64,000 nt of DNA from an uncultured Sphingomonadaceae bacterium (GCA_947493215.1 CANLQE010000001.1:124001-188000), one strand, 5' to 3'. Positions 53,181-62,194 are shown, numbered from the stretch's first letter. The notes: generated by a model from the letters alone, not told the origin. Made by a program: numbers and translations.

Positions 53181-54194
53181 TCCGGCGACTAATCCGGAAC
53201 GCGGATCGGTCAGTGCCATTCTTAAGGCTGAGAGCAGATATTTGCGTTCCTCTTGCATCAAATGTTTTTTGAGATCGAAGCCGCCACCCAAAGTACCGCG
53301 ATGGTCGGCATCGTCCTTGAACGGGCGCGCCTCTGCAGCACCGGGGAAACGCGAAGGCAACGCATCGGCCTGATAGGTCGGTGCATTGGACGCCCGGCGC
53401 CGAAAAAGCGATGACACCTGATTGGCCGATATCATCATTTCCGGGAATAAAAGCACCGCGCGTTCGATAATATTACGCAATTCGCGGGCATTTCCGGGCC
53501 AGGCATAGTTTTCTAGAATATCCATCGCTTCGGCGGTAAAATATATTGCTTCCCCGCCAATCTGCGCGATAAAATGGCGGATGAGCGGTGCAATATCATC
53601 CCGGCGGTCCTTGAGCGCTGGGATGTCGATCGGGAATACCGAAAGCCTATAGAACAGATCCTCCCGAAAACGTTTTTCGGCAATGGCTTGGTCGAGATTT
53701 TTATGGGTGGCGGAAATAATCCGCGTATCAATGGCGATAGACTGGGTGCTGCCAATGCGTTCAATCTGTTTCTCCTCCAGCACGCGCAACAACTTGACCT
53801 GCATATCAAAGGGCATATCGCCAATTTCATCCAGAAACAGCGTTCCCTTGCTGGCATCTTCGAACTGGCCGATACGCTGGGCAATAGCACCGGTAAAACT
53901 GCCCTTTTCATGCCCGAACAGTTCCGATTCGAGCAGATCACGGGGAATTGCCCCGCAATTCACCCCGACAAATTTCTCGTCTGCCCGCGAAGAGCAACGG
54001 TGTAACGCCTTTGCCACGACTTCCTTGCCGCATCCCGATGGCCCGGTAATCATCACAGGTATCGTGGTCGCCGCCGCATAACGGATCAGGCAGCGTACTT
54101 CTTCTATCGCTGCACTATCTCCGACAAGATGGCGCGCTGGGTCATCCGGATGCAATATCCGCTCTGAACCCGTGATCTTGGGATGATGCTCCAT
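53163..54194 (-). CDS. Sigma-54-activator AAA+ ATPase lacking receiver and HTH domains
   Basis: 343 residues. The AAA+ core is complete: Walker A GPSGCGKE (51-58), sigma-54 contact loop GSFTGA (98-103, usually GAFTGA), Walker [11 protein letters not shown] (117-126), arginine-finger region [15 protein letters not shown], and sensor-2 [10 protein letters not shown]. The region beyond about 275 is short and ends [17 protein letters not shown] without a Fis-type HTH. No N-terminal sensor domain is present either. The SD GGGGGG is good. It lies next to a tetR gene and a PF10118 gene and may activate from solution, or be a specialised ATPase. Confidence 0.87.
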   Translation of the reverse strand: MEHHPKITGSERILHPDDPARHLVGDSAAIEEVRCLIRYAAATTIPVMITGPSGCGKEVVAKALHRCSSRADEKFVGVNCGAIPRDLLESELFGHEKGSFTGAIAQRIGQFEDASKGTLFLDEIGDMPFDMQVKLLRVLEEKQIERIGSTQSIAIDTRIISATHKNLDQAIAEKRFREDLFYRLSVFPIDIPALKDRRDDIAPLIRHFIAQIGGEAIYFTAEAMDILENYAWPGNARELRNIIERAVLLFPEMMISANQVSSLFRRRASNAPTYQADALPSRFPGAAEARPFKDDADHRGTLGGGFDLKKHLMQEERKYLLSALRMALTDPRSGLVAGSIRDE

Positions 54195-54321
54195 AATATT
54201 TCCCCCCTGTTATAAACGAGGCCTCTCTGATGAGAGCGTTGGAAAACATATATGTAAATGCCCGTAAAATATTTGGCTATTTGGTCCGTTTCAGAGCGAA
54301 AGCCGTCAAAATATTGGCTCC

Positions 54322-54918
54322 CTAAGCCTCATGCTCCTGTTTCCATCGGTCAAGCGCGTGTTCCAAATGGCTTTCCGCGAGATCGCGGGCGCGATCTCGC
54401 CGCAGACCAAGGGAATCGGCGAGCCGTTCCCCGATTAACGCATCGCCCAATGCCATCAACACGAGCGTGAGCGTGTCTTCGTGCATCTCGCGATCTTCGT
54501 GACCGCCCTCGCCAACTTCGTCAACCAGCGCATGAATAGCATCAACAATCGGGTCGAGCGCATCTTCATTTCCGGTCAGCAACATCCACGACGACAAAGC
54601 CCCTGCGCCCTGCTTGTCAAACGCATCAAAGGTCAGGTCGACAATATCACGTACGGTCCCTTCTCCGGTGCGCGACTTGATAACGGCTTGCGCAATCGAC
54701 CCGCAAACCTGATCCGTCAGATATTGCGCCAGTGATTTCTGCAGTCCGGAAGCAGAACCAAAATGGTGAAGCAGATTCGCATGCGTCCGGCCGATGCGCG
54801 AAGCAACGGCTTTCAGCGTCACCGCCTGCGGCCCCGCTTCGATCAACAAATCACAGGCGGCGGCCAAGGCCATGCCGCGGCTTTCTTCTGGAGAGAGGCG
54901 TCGTTTAGCTATTGACAT
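54322..54918 (-). CDS. TetR-family transcriptional regulator
   Basis: 198 residues. The N-terminal HTH reads SRGMALAAACDLLIEAGPQAVTLKAVASRIGRTHANLLHHFGSASGLQKSL. The remainder is the helical ligand domain. It diverges from the PF10118 paralogue 2. Its start codon is overlapped by the -35 element of that promoter, and an inverted repeat sits between, so it probably represses the neighbour and itself. Confidence 0.9.
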   Translation of the reverse strand: MSIAKRRLSPEESRGMALAAACDLLIEAGPQAVTLKAVASRIGRTHANLLHHFGSASGLQKSLAQYLTDQVCGSIAQAVIKSRTGEGTVRDIVDLTFDAFDKQGAGALSSWMLLTGNEDALDPIVDAIHALVDEVGEGGHEDREMHEDTLTLVLMALGDALIGERLADSLGLRRDRARDLAESHLEHALDRWKQEHEA

Positions 54919-54939
54919 CTATGTAAGTAACCCTAATAT
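54912..54939 (+). promoter_or_regulatory. Strong sigma-70-type promoter of PF10118 paralogue 2
   Basis: TTGACA (54912-54917) and TAATAT (54934-54939) are separated by 16 bp, both near consensus. The -35 element lies on the tetR start codon. Confidence 0.72.
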
Positions 54940-54940
54940 C

Positions 54941-54965
54941 CAAAATGTAGATTAAACATATTTTG
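54941..54965. promoter_or_regulatory. Candidate TetR operator overlapping the transcription start
   Basis: An imperfect inverted repeat: left arm CAAAATGT, right arm ACATATTTTG, with a seven-base centre and a two-base insertion in the right arm. It lies just downstream of the -10 element, where a repressor would block the promoter. Confidence 0.5.
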
Positions 54966-54983
54966 TGTAAAAGCGAACCCCTT

Positions 54984-55883
54984 ATGAATATGCATAGCAG
55001 CTTGCATGCCGGGCCGGAAACAATTGATACACCGACCCCCAAAGATCACCAGATCACCCCGCGCGATCGCCGCTTTGGCCGTGATGCCGCTCATCAACCG
55101 GGCCGTTGGTGGCTGAATGATGATCCTATCGCAACAGCTTTCTACAACGCACTATCCCTCACTTTTCCCCGCGGCGAGGCGTTTTTCATCGAAAGCGTCA
55201 AAGCCTTTCGTGACGTCACGCCGGAAAAATTGCAAAAAGAAATCCGCGCGTTCGTAAAGCAGGAAATTATTCACACCCGCGAACATGTGGCGCTGAACCG
55301 ACGAGTTGAAGAAGCCGGATACAACACGTACAGCATTGAAAAACGGGTCATCGAGTCGCTAGAAATGACCAAGGATCGTCCGGCCATTGCCAATCTCGGC
55401 GCGACGATGATCCTCGAGCATTTTACCGCAATCATGGCGCAGCAATTCATTGCCAACCCCCATCATTTTGCCAATGCCGATAAAGAAACCGCCGACCTGT
55501 GGCGCTGGCACGCGCTCGAAGAAATCGAGCATAAGGGCGTCGCCTATGATACCTGGCTCTATGCCACCAAAAACTGGTCTCGCTGGCAGCGTTGGAAAGT
55601 CAAATCGCTGCTGATGCTGGTCATCACCCGGAATTTCTGGACCAACCGCTATACTGATACGCTCGACCTGCTCGCACAGGATGGCTTTACCGGTTTTCGT
55701 ACCAAGATGAAGCTGCTCGGCTTCCTGCTGTTCACGCCGGGCGTGGCGCGGAAGATCATTGTGCCATGGATTAAATTTTTCTTGCCCGGCTTTCATCCAT
55801 GGAACGAAGATGACCGGCATCTGATTGATCTTGCAGAAAGCGAATTTGCCGCCGCGCTCCCAGACGGCACACAAGCCACATAA
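54984..55883 (+). CDS. PF10118-family predicted metal-dependent hydrolase, paralogue 2
   Basis: 299 residues from ATG 54984. It has the same signature as paralogue 1 (DDPIATAFYNALSLTFPRGE, IIHTREH, LEHFTAIMAQQF, LEEIEHKGVAYD, FFLPGFHPWNEDDR). The repeated E-x2-H spacing again suggests a dimetal helical bundle rather than a classical hydrolase. Expression is under a strong promoter and a candidate TetR operator. The substrate is unknown; PF10118 is only a predicted hydrolase. Confidence 0.82.
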   Translation: MNMHSSLHAGPETIDTPTPKDHQITPRDRRFGRDAAHQPGRWWLNDDPIATAFYNALSLTFPRGEAFFIESVKAFRDVTPEKLQKEIRAFVKQEIIHTREHVALNRRVEEAGYNTYSIEKRVIESLEMTKDRPAIANLGATMILEHFTAIMAQQFIANPHHFANADKETADLWRWHALEEIEHKGVAYDTWLYATKNWSRWQRWKVKSLLMLVITRNFWTNRYTDTLDLLAQDGFTGFRTKMKLLGFLLFTPGVARKIIVPWIKFFLPGFHPWNEDDRHLIDLAESEFAAALPDGTQAT

Positions 55884-55914
55884 TATCCGTCACCGCCAGT
55901 TGGCGCGCCGCTAG

Positions 55915-56898
55915 CTATTCTTTCGGCGTCAACTTCCCATCGCCGCCTTTTAACCCCACCGCTTGGCCGACCTGATCACAACGCTCGGCAATCTCCTGCT
56001 CTGCGGTGAAAATACAAACTGTGCGCACATGGCCTGTTCGCCCGAAACGCATGATTTGACGCAGCAGCATCGACCGACCTTCCGGATCCACACCAGTTCC
56101 GGCAATCATGATATCGCCATCTTCATCAACGTCCGTGCTATCGGCGCGAAAGTTTTTGTAGTTCAGCCCTTGCAGAGCATTGAGCGCCAATTGGATGCGT
56201 TGTTCTTCTGTCAGAGTGCCAAAAGCTCGATCGGAACCGATGCTGGAGGCAACGATGACAAGCGGTTGTGAAGCATCAGACACGACGTCTTTGGGACCAT
56301 CGGTCATGATCAAGCCACTGCCGGCCAAAGTACGTACGGCCCGGAAATCAGCCCGGGTTCCCATTGTAAAAGGCAGCACTGATATTTCGTCTTCGAGCGA
56401 TCCACGCGGCTGGAACCGGACGGATTGTAAAGCCCCCAGTATCTGATCGTCCAGATAGACCTCACTGGTGGCCGGGATTTGAACGGTTACCATTGCAGTG
56501 GCTTCAGCGCCACGCGCTATCATCACCCATTTGCGATATTGGATGCCCGCCTGCGTCTGCGATCCCATCGCGAGCAACGCTTCCACATCGCCTGCGAGGG
56601 TAAGCTTTTGAACGGGGCCGAGCGTCGTCATAGTAGCGGCCAGCTGTTCGGAGGTGAACATCGGCTCTAATTCTGCATAAGCTTCCACCGGAAATTCTGC
56701 GATCAATATTGAGGCACCTTCTTCAACATCCTCGAAACCGGCGAAACTGTCGGAAGTGGCCATGTCACCCGGAGGAAGAAGGCCGACGGCGCCTTTGGCA
56801 GGAAAAATTACATCGCTGGCTACAGCAGATATAGACAAGGCCGGGAAAGACAGGACCAGAAGGAGGCCAGCCGCAATCAATGTTGAAAAACGATACAT
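55915..56898 (-). CDS. Uncharacterised exported protein
   Basis: 327 residues from ATG 56898 (a second ATG at 56913 adds five residues). Signal peptide LIAAGLLLVLSFPALSISAVAS. The mature part has two similar alpha/beta halves (ASILIAEFPVEAYAELEP... and LPFTMGTRADFRAVRTL...). Two cysteines near the C-terminus (TVCIFTAEQ, AERCDQ) could form a disulfide. No domain recognised. Confidence 0.68.
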   Translation of the reverse strand: MYRFSTLIAAGLLLVLSFPALSISAVASDVIFPAKGAVGLLPPGDMATSDSFAGFEDVEEGASILIAEFPVEAYAELEPMFTSEQLAATMTTLGPVQKLTLAGDVEALLAMGSQTQAGIQYRKWVMIARGAEATAMVTVQIPATSEVYLDDQILGALQSVRFQPRGSLEDEISVLPFTMGTRADFRAVRTLAGSGLIMTDGPKDVVSDASQPLVIVASSIGSDRAFGTLTEEQRIQLALNALQGLNYKNFRADSTDVDEDGDIMIAGTGVDPEGRSMLLRQIMRFGRTGHVRTVCIFTAEQEIAERCDQVGQAVGLKGGDGKLTPKE

Positions 56899-57011
56899 AT
56901 ATTTGGCTCTCATCGACGGGGTTTTATGGGTGCTGCTCCACTGTTATGGACCGGCCCGATGAGTGCAAGGATTATCCGGTCAAAAGACCAATATCATGGG
57001 ACGATTGCCGC

Positions 57012-57563
57012 TTAATGGGCGGCCTTATTCATGTCCACCTTCTCGACCCATTCAGGGAAGAAGCTGGGTTCACGCGTCGACCAACCTGGTGCCGTCGCGG
57101 CCGCTTCGCTAATCGATTGGAGTAAGCCCTTGCGGGTCTTGGGGTGCAGATGCGGCAAAGAGGCTGCAGCACAAAAACTGCCGGGCAGCCAGGGCCGCGC
57201 GTCCGGGCCAAGCAGCCGCTCGTAGAGAAAACGATAGGCCGGAAAGCTGCTAATCCGTCCCTGCCCCAAATCATAGGCGGACAACGAAATCAGCGCTGGC
57301 ATGAATTTTTCTATGCTCTCGATCGCGCAATCCTGAGGAATGGCTTTACGGATGTCGGCAAGGCGTTTGTACAATTTTGTCTGCACTTTGATGCCGGCTT
57401 CTTCAACGGCATCGCGGGACCAGGTTTCCACAGCGTCCGCGCGGTCCAAACCAACGTCCAGAGAGCGCCGGATATAGCGTTGGGTTGCCGAACCAAAGCC
57501 CGCAAATTCCTTCATTTCCGCTAGCGTCATCGCGCCGGGTATCGCTTGCATATCTTTGGCCAT
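57012..57563 (-). CDS. Uncharacterised cytosolic protein
   Basis: 183 residues from ATG 57563, with a very good SD (TAGGAG six bases upstream). No signal or membrane segment. The helical N-terminal half contains SATQRYIRRSLDVGLDRADAVETW, and the C-terminal half is rich in aromatic residues (SFPAYRFLYERLLGPDARPWLPG). Not recognised. Confidence 0.65.
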   Translation of the reverse strand: MAKDMQAIPGAMTLAEMKEFAGFGSATQRYIRRSLDVGLDRADAVETWSRDAVEEAGIKVQTKLYKRLADIRKAIPQDCAIESIEKFMPALISLSAYDLGQGRISSFPAYRFLYERLLGPDARPWLPGSFCAAASLPHLHPKTRKGLLQSISEAAATAPGWSTREPSFFPEWVEKVDMNKAAH

Positions 57564-57827
57564 GGTAACTCCTACTCTGGAACACGCGGTCCTTTTCCAC
57601 GAGAACCATTGGACCAAAACATGGTTAGTATTTCGTTAAACGCAGCCCGATTCATTCCAAAATCGGCAAATAAACTCGCTTATGCTGTTAAAATCGCGAG
57701 GTAATTCGCTATGCTGGGAGAAAGGTTTCGACCAACCGCAACCATGGTTCGACCGGACACGATTCAGATAGAGACAATTGATACCATTTCATTCTAAACT
57801 GATCCCAAATAAGAAATTAGGCGCTTG

Positions 57828-58955
57828 ATGAGAAAATTCGACATCGGAAATCACAAACCATCTGTTGGGCAACAGGTTGCAATCCTTTCTATCCTTGGGT
57901 TCTGGCTGTTTTATGTGATCATCATTACTTTGCGAGCGGCGGTTAGCGACTGGCCGTCACAGGAAGAACTCGCCCTGCGCCGCGTGGTGGTCACCGTCTT
58001 CGGGATCGGTATCACCTATTTGCTATATCGGCTGCTGCGGTTGTTTGAGGACAAGGCGCTGTCGACGCGGATCGTGACGGCTTTTGCGGGCGCGATTCCG
58101 TGCGCCATCGCTGTCGGAATTTTCAACTATTATATGTTCAACGTCTATGATCCCCAAAGCCTTTTTGATGAGGCGCATATGGAGAAGATGCGCGAATATA
58201 TGGAGAAAGAAAATTATGCGCTGCAAGCGATTGTAGAGGACAGCGTTTCGCGGTTTTTCTTCATCATCAGCTGGGCCTCTTTGTACATGACGCTCAGCTA
58301 TGCCGGCGAAGTTCGCATGGTAGAGCGCAAAGCCGCCCGTTTTGCTCAGGCAGCGCAAGATGCCGAGCTGCGCAGTCTGCGCTACCAGGTCAACCCGCAC
58401 TTCCTGTTCAACACGTTGAATAGCCTGAGCACCCTGGTTATGCGCAGCCAGCCCGAGGAAGCGGAGAAAATGATCCTCAACCTATCGAAATTCTATCGCA
58501 CCAGCCTGTCCGGCGATCCTCTGGAAGACGTCGCGCTATCCGAAGAAGTGCATCTGCAAAATCTTTATCTCGATATCGAAGCGGTACGTTTTCCCAAGCG
58601 GCTGAAAACCGAAACCCATATTCCGGACGAGCTGATGGATGTATTGGTTCCCGGTCTGATCCTCCAACCACTGGTAGAAAATGCGATCAAACATGGTGTG
58701 GCACATAGCAAGCGACCAGTTACTATTAGCATCAGTGCGGAGGCGAAAGGTGATTTCCTAAGGCTGACTGTAGCTGATGATGGTGAAGCGCAGCAGCAGA
58801 ATAGATCGAAAGATCAGAATAGCGGTATTGGTTTGGCCAATGTCCGCGACCGGCTGGAGACCAGGTTTGGCTCTCAGGCTAAACTAGAAACCGGTCATCC
58901 AGGAACCGGCGGATTTATCGCGACCCTTACCATGCCCCTCATATCGGATATCTGA
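57828..58955 (+). CDS. LytS-type sensor histidine kinase
   Basis: 375 residues from ATG 57828. Four N-terminal transmembrane helices (AILSILGFWLFYVIII, VVVTVFGIGITYLLY, IVTAFAGAIPCAIAVGIF, FFIISWASLYMTL) are followed by the His_kinase domain with phosphoacceptor His in YQVNPHFLFNTLNSLS. The HATPase domain has VENAIKHGV (N box) and GIGLANVRDRLETRFG (G box). It phosphorylates the adjacent LytTR regulator, two bases downstream. The input ligand is unknown. Confidence 0.94.
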   Translation: MRKFDIGNHKPSVGQQVAILSILGFWLFYVIIITLRAAVSDWPSQEELALRRVVVTVFGIGITYLLYRLLRLFEDKALSTRIVTAFAGAIPCAIAVGIFNYYMFNVYDPQSLFDEAHMEKMREYMEKENYALQAIVEDSVSRFFFIISWASLYMTLSYAGEVRMVERKAARFAQAAQDAELRSLRYQVNPHFLFNTLNSLSTLVMRSQPEEAEKMILNLSKFYRTSLSGDPLEDVALSEEVHLQNLYLDIEAVRFPKRLKTETHIPDELMDVLVPGLILQPLVENAIKHGVAHSKRPVTISISAEAKGDFLRLTVADDGEAQQQNRSKDQNSGIGLANVRDRLETRFGSQAKLETGHPGTGGFIATLTMPLISDI

Positions 58956-58957
58956 CT

Positions 58958-59749
58958 ATGACCGATGATTCAGCTCCCCCTTCATCAGTACCCTCATCAC
59001 AGCTCAACACGCTGATCGTGGACGATGAACCACTGGCAATTGAACGCCTACAGCTGTTATGCGCCCGGCAAGCAAATATAAATCTAGTTGGTACAGCCAG
59101 CGATGGCGAAGCCGCCATCCGCCTTGCCGAACAACTGCAACCCGATCTGCTTCTGCTCGACATTGCGATGCCGGGCATGGATGGGCTTGAAGTTGCCAAA
59201 CGGCTATCCGGGCTCAAGCAGCCGCCAGCGATTATTTTTGTAACCGCCTTTGATACATTTGCTGTCGAAGCCTTTGGTGTGGCCGCAATCGACTATGTAC
59301 TAAAACCTGTTGAAACCGAACGCCTGTCGCTTGCCATATCACGGGTACTGGAACGCAAAACCGAACACGCCCCGACGGTGGTCGAGGACTCACCTTGGGC
59401 GGAAGAGTTTTGGGTGCCCTATAAATCGGAACTGCGCCGTATTGCCGCGTCCGAAATCAACCGGGTTGAGGCCGAACGCGATTACATGCGGCTGCATGTG
59501 GGTGGCGGTGAAAGCGGCGCGCAAAGCGGGACCAGCTATTTGTTGCACCAGACCATTACCGGGCTGGAAGAGCGGCTGAACCCAGAACAGTTTATCCGCC
59601 TCCATCGATCCCATTTGGTGCGCCGCAACTGGATTGCTGGCCTGCGTCACGATGGTGGCGGAATCTGGATCGCTTGCCTCAAATGCGGTACCGAAATCCG
59701 TATCGGTCGCACCCATTTGGCGGCAGCGAAAAAACTCGCCGGGCGCTGA
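58958..59749 (+). CDS. LytTR-family response regulator
   Basis: 263 residues. The receiver has the acidic pair (LIVDDEP), phosphoacceptor Asp in LLLLDIAMPGMDG, Thr in FVTAFDT and Lys in YVLKPVE. The C-terminal LytTR DNA-binding domain reads INRVEAERDYMRLHV and FIRLHRSHLVRRNWIAGLRH. It is the partner of the upstream kinase. Downstream targets cannot be assigned; UrcA is convergent to it. Confidence 0.94.
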   Translation: MTDDSAPPSSVPSSQLNTLIVDDEPLAIERLQLLCARQANINLVGTASDGEAAIRLAEQLQPDLLLLDIAMPGMDGLEVAKRLSGLKQPPAIIFVTAFDTFAVEAFGVAAIDYVLKPVETERLSLAISRVLERKTEHAPTVVEDSPWAEEFWVPYKSELRRIAASEINRVEAERDYMRLHVGGGESGAQSGTSYLLHQTITGLEERLNPEQFIRLHRSHLVRRNWIAGLRHDGGGIWIACLKCGTEIRIGRTHLAAAKKLAGR

Positions 59750-59798
59750 TTGATATTGCTGACTGGCAAAGAACAACAGATATGTGATCAATTGAAAG

Positions 59799-59830
59799 CA
59801 AAAATAAACCCCGGTGTAAGGGCACCGGGG
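59799..59830 (-). terminator. Intrinsic terminator after the UrcA gene
   Basis: On the minus strand CCCCGGTG pairs with CACCGGGG around a six-base loop (59809-59830), followed by TTTATTTTT. It lies about 60 bp after the urcA stop. The plus strand lacks a T run. Confidence 0.85.
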
Positions 59831-59892
59831 CATTAAGTTGATTTGGCCAAATAGGGGCCGCTTAATTGGGATTCGCGGCTCTTGAATTAATG

Positions 59893-60249
59893 TTAGTTAC
59901 CGCCGATAACCACAGTGCTTGTCCCAAGCGTACCCGCTTCGGCTCTGGCGATTAGCGACACTTTAGCGCGCTTGGCGGACATGTTGGCTTGTTCGACACA
60001 GTTGCCGTGATCGGCCATATCATGCAGATTTTTGCGGTCATAAGTCCCGCATACTTGACGAACTGCGCCTTTGATCCGGCGATCAAGACTGGACTGGCCT
60101 GCGGCGCTGGTCAGATCAAGGTCAGCATAGCTGATTTCGACAGACTTTGTTGTTCGGCCTTGCGCACTGGCGCTGGCGGAAAATCCAGTCGCGGTGACGG
60201 CCATTGCCGCGGCGGCAAAAATACCGTTTCTCAAAATCGAATTTCTCAT
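59893..60249 (-). CDS. UrcA-family exported protein
   Basis: 118 residues. Signal peptide FAAAAMAVTATGFSASASAQ. The mature part has the UrcA pattern VEISYADLDLTSAAGQSSLDRRIKGAVRQVCG, with a second Cys later (NCVEQA) likely forming a disulfide. UrcA proteins are small exported proteins of alphaproteobacteria with unknown role. Its terminator lies downstream. Confidence 0.88.
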   Translation of the reverse strand: MRNSILRNGIFAAAAMAVTATGFSASASAQGRTTKSVEISYADLDLTSAAGQSSLDRRIKGAVRQVCGTYDRKNLHDMADHGNCVEQANMSAKRAKVSLIARAEAGTLGTSTVVIGGN

Positions 60250-60598
60250 GTGTGTTCACTCCTCACTCATATTCGGGGGAAGCGCCGGAATAAGGGGGAA
60301 CCGGGCTACCCGTGTTATCCCTTCTAAAAGAAGGGAGGGGGTTTATGAGTACGGGAGCAATTTTTTCGACCAGCTCGGGGAAGAGCCTTGAGACCTATAC
60401 TGCTGCTCCCGTCTCGTATTTTTAGATACGGGAAGGCAGGCGCGTGAGCATCCGAACTTCGATAAACAGCCATTTTGGTCGGTGAACAACAAAAGGCTTC
60501 GACCAACGACATTGGGACGTCGATCAAAGTAACATAATGTAACTTTTGTTACTATTCAGATAGTTACAGATGACACCGAATCGAGGTGTATTATTGCA
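60250..60598. other. Intergenic region between urcA and thiSG
   Basis: 349 bp. It contains TACGGGAGC and GCTCCCGT segments and a CCCGTCTC...ATACGGGA stem around 60400-60435. A partly symmetrical TAACATAATGTAACTTTTGTTAC stretch lies at about 60530-60552. No gene is supported; the frames on both strands lack ribosome sites and conserved features. Confidence 0.5.
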
Positions 60599-61597
60599 CT
60601 AAATCAGCCCGGATAGCGGACTTGACGGGTCTGCGTACATCCGCCGACCCATTCTTCCCGATAAATAGGCCTCTCGCCCGGCTTGCACAGCAAGCTTCAT
60701 GGCGCGGGCCATACGGATTGGCTTTTTGGCTTCGGCAATGGCTGTGTTCATCAGGACACCATCGCAGCCCAGCTCCATCGCCACAGCGGCATCGCTCGCC
60801 GTGCCCACGCCGGCATCAACAAGCACCGGCACACTCGCGCCTTCGACAATCAAACGGATAGTGACACGGTTTTGAATGCCGAGCCCCGAACCAATCGGCG
60901 CGCCCAAGGGCATGATCGCAACCGCGCCTGCTTCCTCAAGCTGTTTCGCTGCAATCGGATCATCGACGCAATAGACCATCGGCTTAAAGCCTTCTTTGGC
61001 GAGCACTTCGGTTGCTTCCAGCGTTTCCCGCATATTGGGATAAAGCGTCTTTGCTTCGCCAAGCACTTCCAGTTTCACGAGATCCCAACCGCCCGCTTCG
61101 CGCGCCAGCCGCAAAGTGCGGATTGCATCATCAGCGTTAAAGCAACCGGCCGTGTTCGGTAGATAAGTGATTTTCTTGGGGTCGATAAAATCCGTCAGCA
61201 TCGGCTGATTGCGATCCATGACGTTTACCCGCCGCACCGCCACGGTAACAATCTCTGCCCCGGCAGCTTCCACAGCCGCAGCATTTTCTTCAAAATCCTT
61301 ATATTTGCCAGTGCCTACAATCAGCCGCGATTTGAAATTTTGACCCGCTACGCTCCAACCATCATCGGCGGTAACGTCACTAGCGTGATCACCGCCGCCA
61401 ACAAAATGCACGATTTCCAGCTGATCACCCTCCTCTACCATGACATCTGCCAATGTTGAGCGCGTTACGATCTCTCGGTTGCGTTCTACAGCAACCTTCT
61501 CTGGTTCCAAATCAAGCGACCGGACCAGATCGGCGACGGTCATCCCATCTCCGATCTGCTTGCTATCACCATTTAACTGAATTGAAATTTCCGGCAT
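60599..61597 (-). CDS. thiG: Fused sulfur carrier ThiS - thiazole synthase ThiG
   Basis: 332 residues from ATG 61597 (ATG 61612 is also open). Residues 1-68 are a ThiS ubiquitin-like domain ([14 protein letters not shown] ... [15 protein letters not shown]). Residues 80-332 are the ThiG TIM barrel ([16 protein letters not shown]; active-site Lys in [49 protein letters not shown]). It makes the thiamin thiazole ring. The GG of ThiS is internal, so it has no free C-terminus in the primary product. Confidence 0.92.
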   Translation of the reverse strand: MPEISIQLNGDSKQIGDGMTVADLVRSLDLEPEKVAVERNREIVTRSTLADVMVEEGDQLEIVHFVGGGDHASDVTADDGWSVAGQNFKSRLIVGTGKYKDFEENAAAVEAAGAEIVTVAVRRVNVMDRNQPMLTDFIDPKKITYLPNTAGCFNADDAIRTLRLAREAGGWDLVKLEVLGEAKTLYPNMRETLEATEVLAKEGFKPMVYCVDDPIAAKQLEEAGAVAIMPLGAPIGSGLGIQNRVTIRLIVEGASVPVLVDAGVGTASDAAVAMELGCDGVLMNTAIAEAKKPIRMARAMKLAVQAGREAYLSGRMGRRMYADPSSPLSGLI

Positions 61598-61694
61598 TAC
61601 CAACGTTTCCATGTGTTTGATCTCGCTTTTCGGAATCGAGCCCTATAAAGAGGCCATATAAACAGCTAAGCAGTGCCGCAACCAAAAGCACGAT

Positions 61695-62174
61695 ATGGGG
61701 GACAATATATTGTCAGAGGGAAAGCCGGAAACACAAGGCGCAAAAAAGACAGTCTTCGTCCTCAACGGCCCGAACCTTAACTTGCTGGGGATGCGGGAAC
61801 CGGATATCTATGGTTCCGATACGCTGGATGATATTGCCGGACGCTTGGAAGACCAGGCGCACGCACTGAACCTTGAGGTTGATATCCGCCAGAGCAATCA
61901 TGAAGGTCATCTGGTCGATTGGCTGCACGAAGCTGCTGCAGATGAAGCGCAAGCTGTGATCCTGAATGCCGGCGCACTTACCCACGCGTCCATCGCGCTA
62001 CACGACGCGATCAAGGCGATAGACGTGCCGGTGATCGAGGTACATATCTCCAATCCAGCTGCGCGCGAAATATTTCGCCACAAGAGTTTGATTGCACCGG
62101 TTGCAAAAGGAACGATTTGCGGCTTTGGTGCTCTGGGTTATCAACTGGCGCTCGACGCCATTTCGAAATTTTAA
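61695..62174 (+). CDS. aroQ: Type II 3-dehydroquinate dehydratase
   Basis: 159 residues. It dehydrates 3-dehydroquinate in the shikimate pathway. Typical features: VFVLNGPNLNLLGMREPDIYG, QSNHEGHLVDWLHEA, ILNAGALTHASIALHDAI, and IEVHISNP. The N-terminus is about 18 residues longer than usual; an in-frame TTG at 61710 would trim it. It precedes accB by 20 bp, the alphaproteobacterial aroQ-accB-accC order. Confidence 0.95.
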   Translation: MGDNILSEGKPETQGAKKTVFVLNGPNLNLLGMREPDIYGSDTLDDIAGRLEDQAHALNLEVDIRQSNHEGHLVDWLHEAAADEAQAVILNAGALTHASIALHDAIKAIDVPVIEVHISNPAAREIFRHKSLIAPVAKGTICGFGALGYQLALDAISKF

Positions 62175-62194
62175 CTGCAGTATAGGAACCGGTA

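Noticed and set aside
53163-53260. Frameshift hiding an HTH at the end of the sigma-54-like ATPase
   Set aside because: The other two minus-strand frames at the 3' end give short, stop-limited peptides without a Fis-type HTH pattern.
60324-60527. 67-residue minus-strand frame in the urcA-thiSG gap
   Set aside because: No ribosome site, no recognisable domain, and it overlaps structured intergenic sequence.
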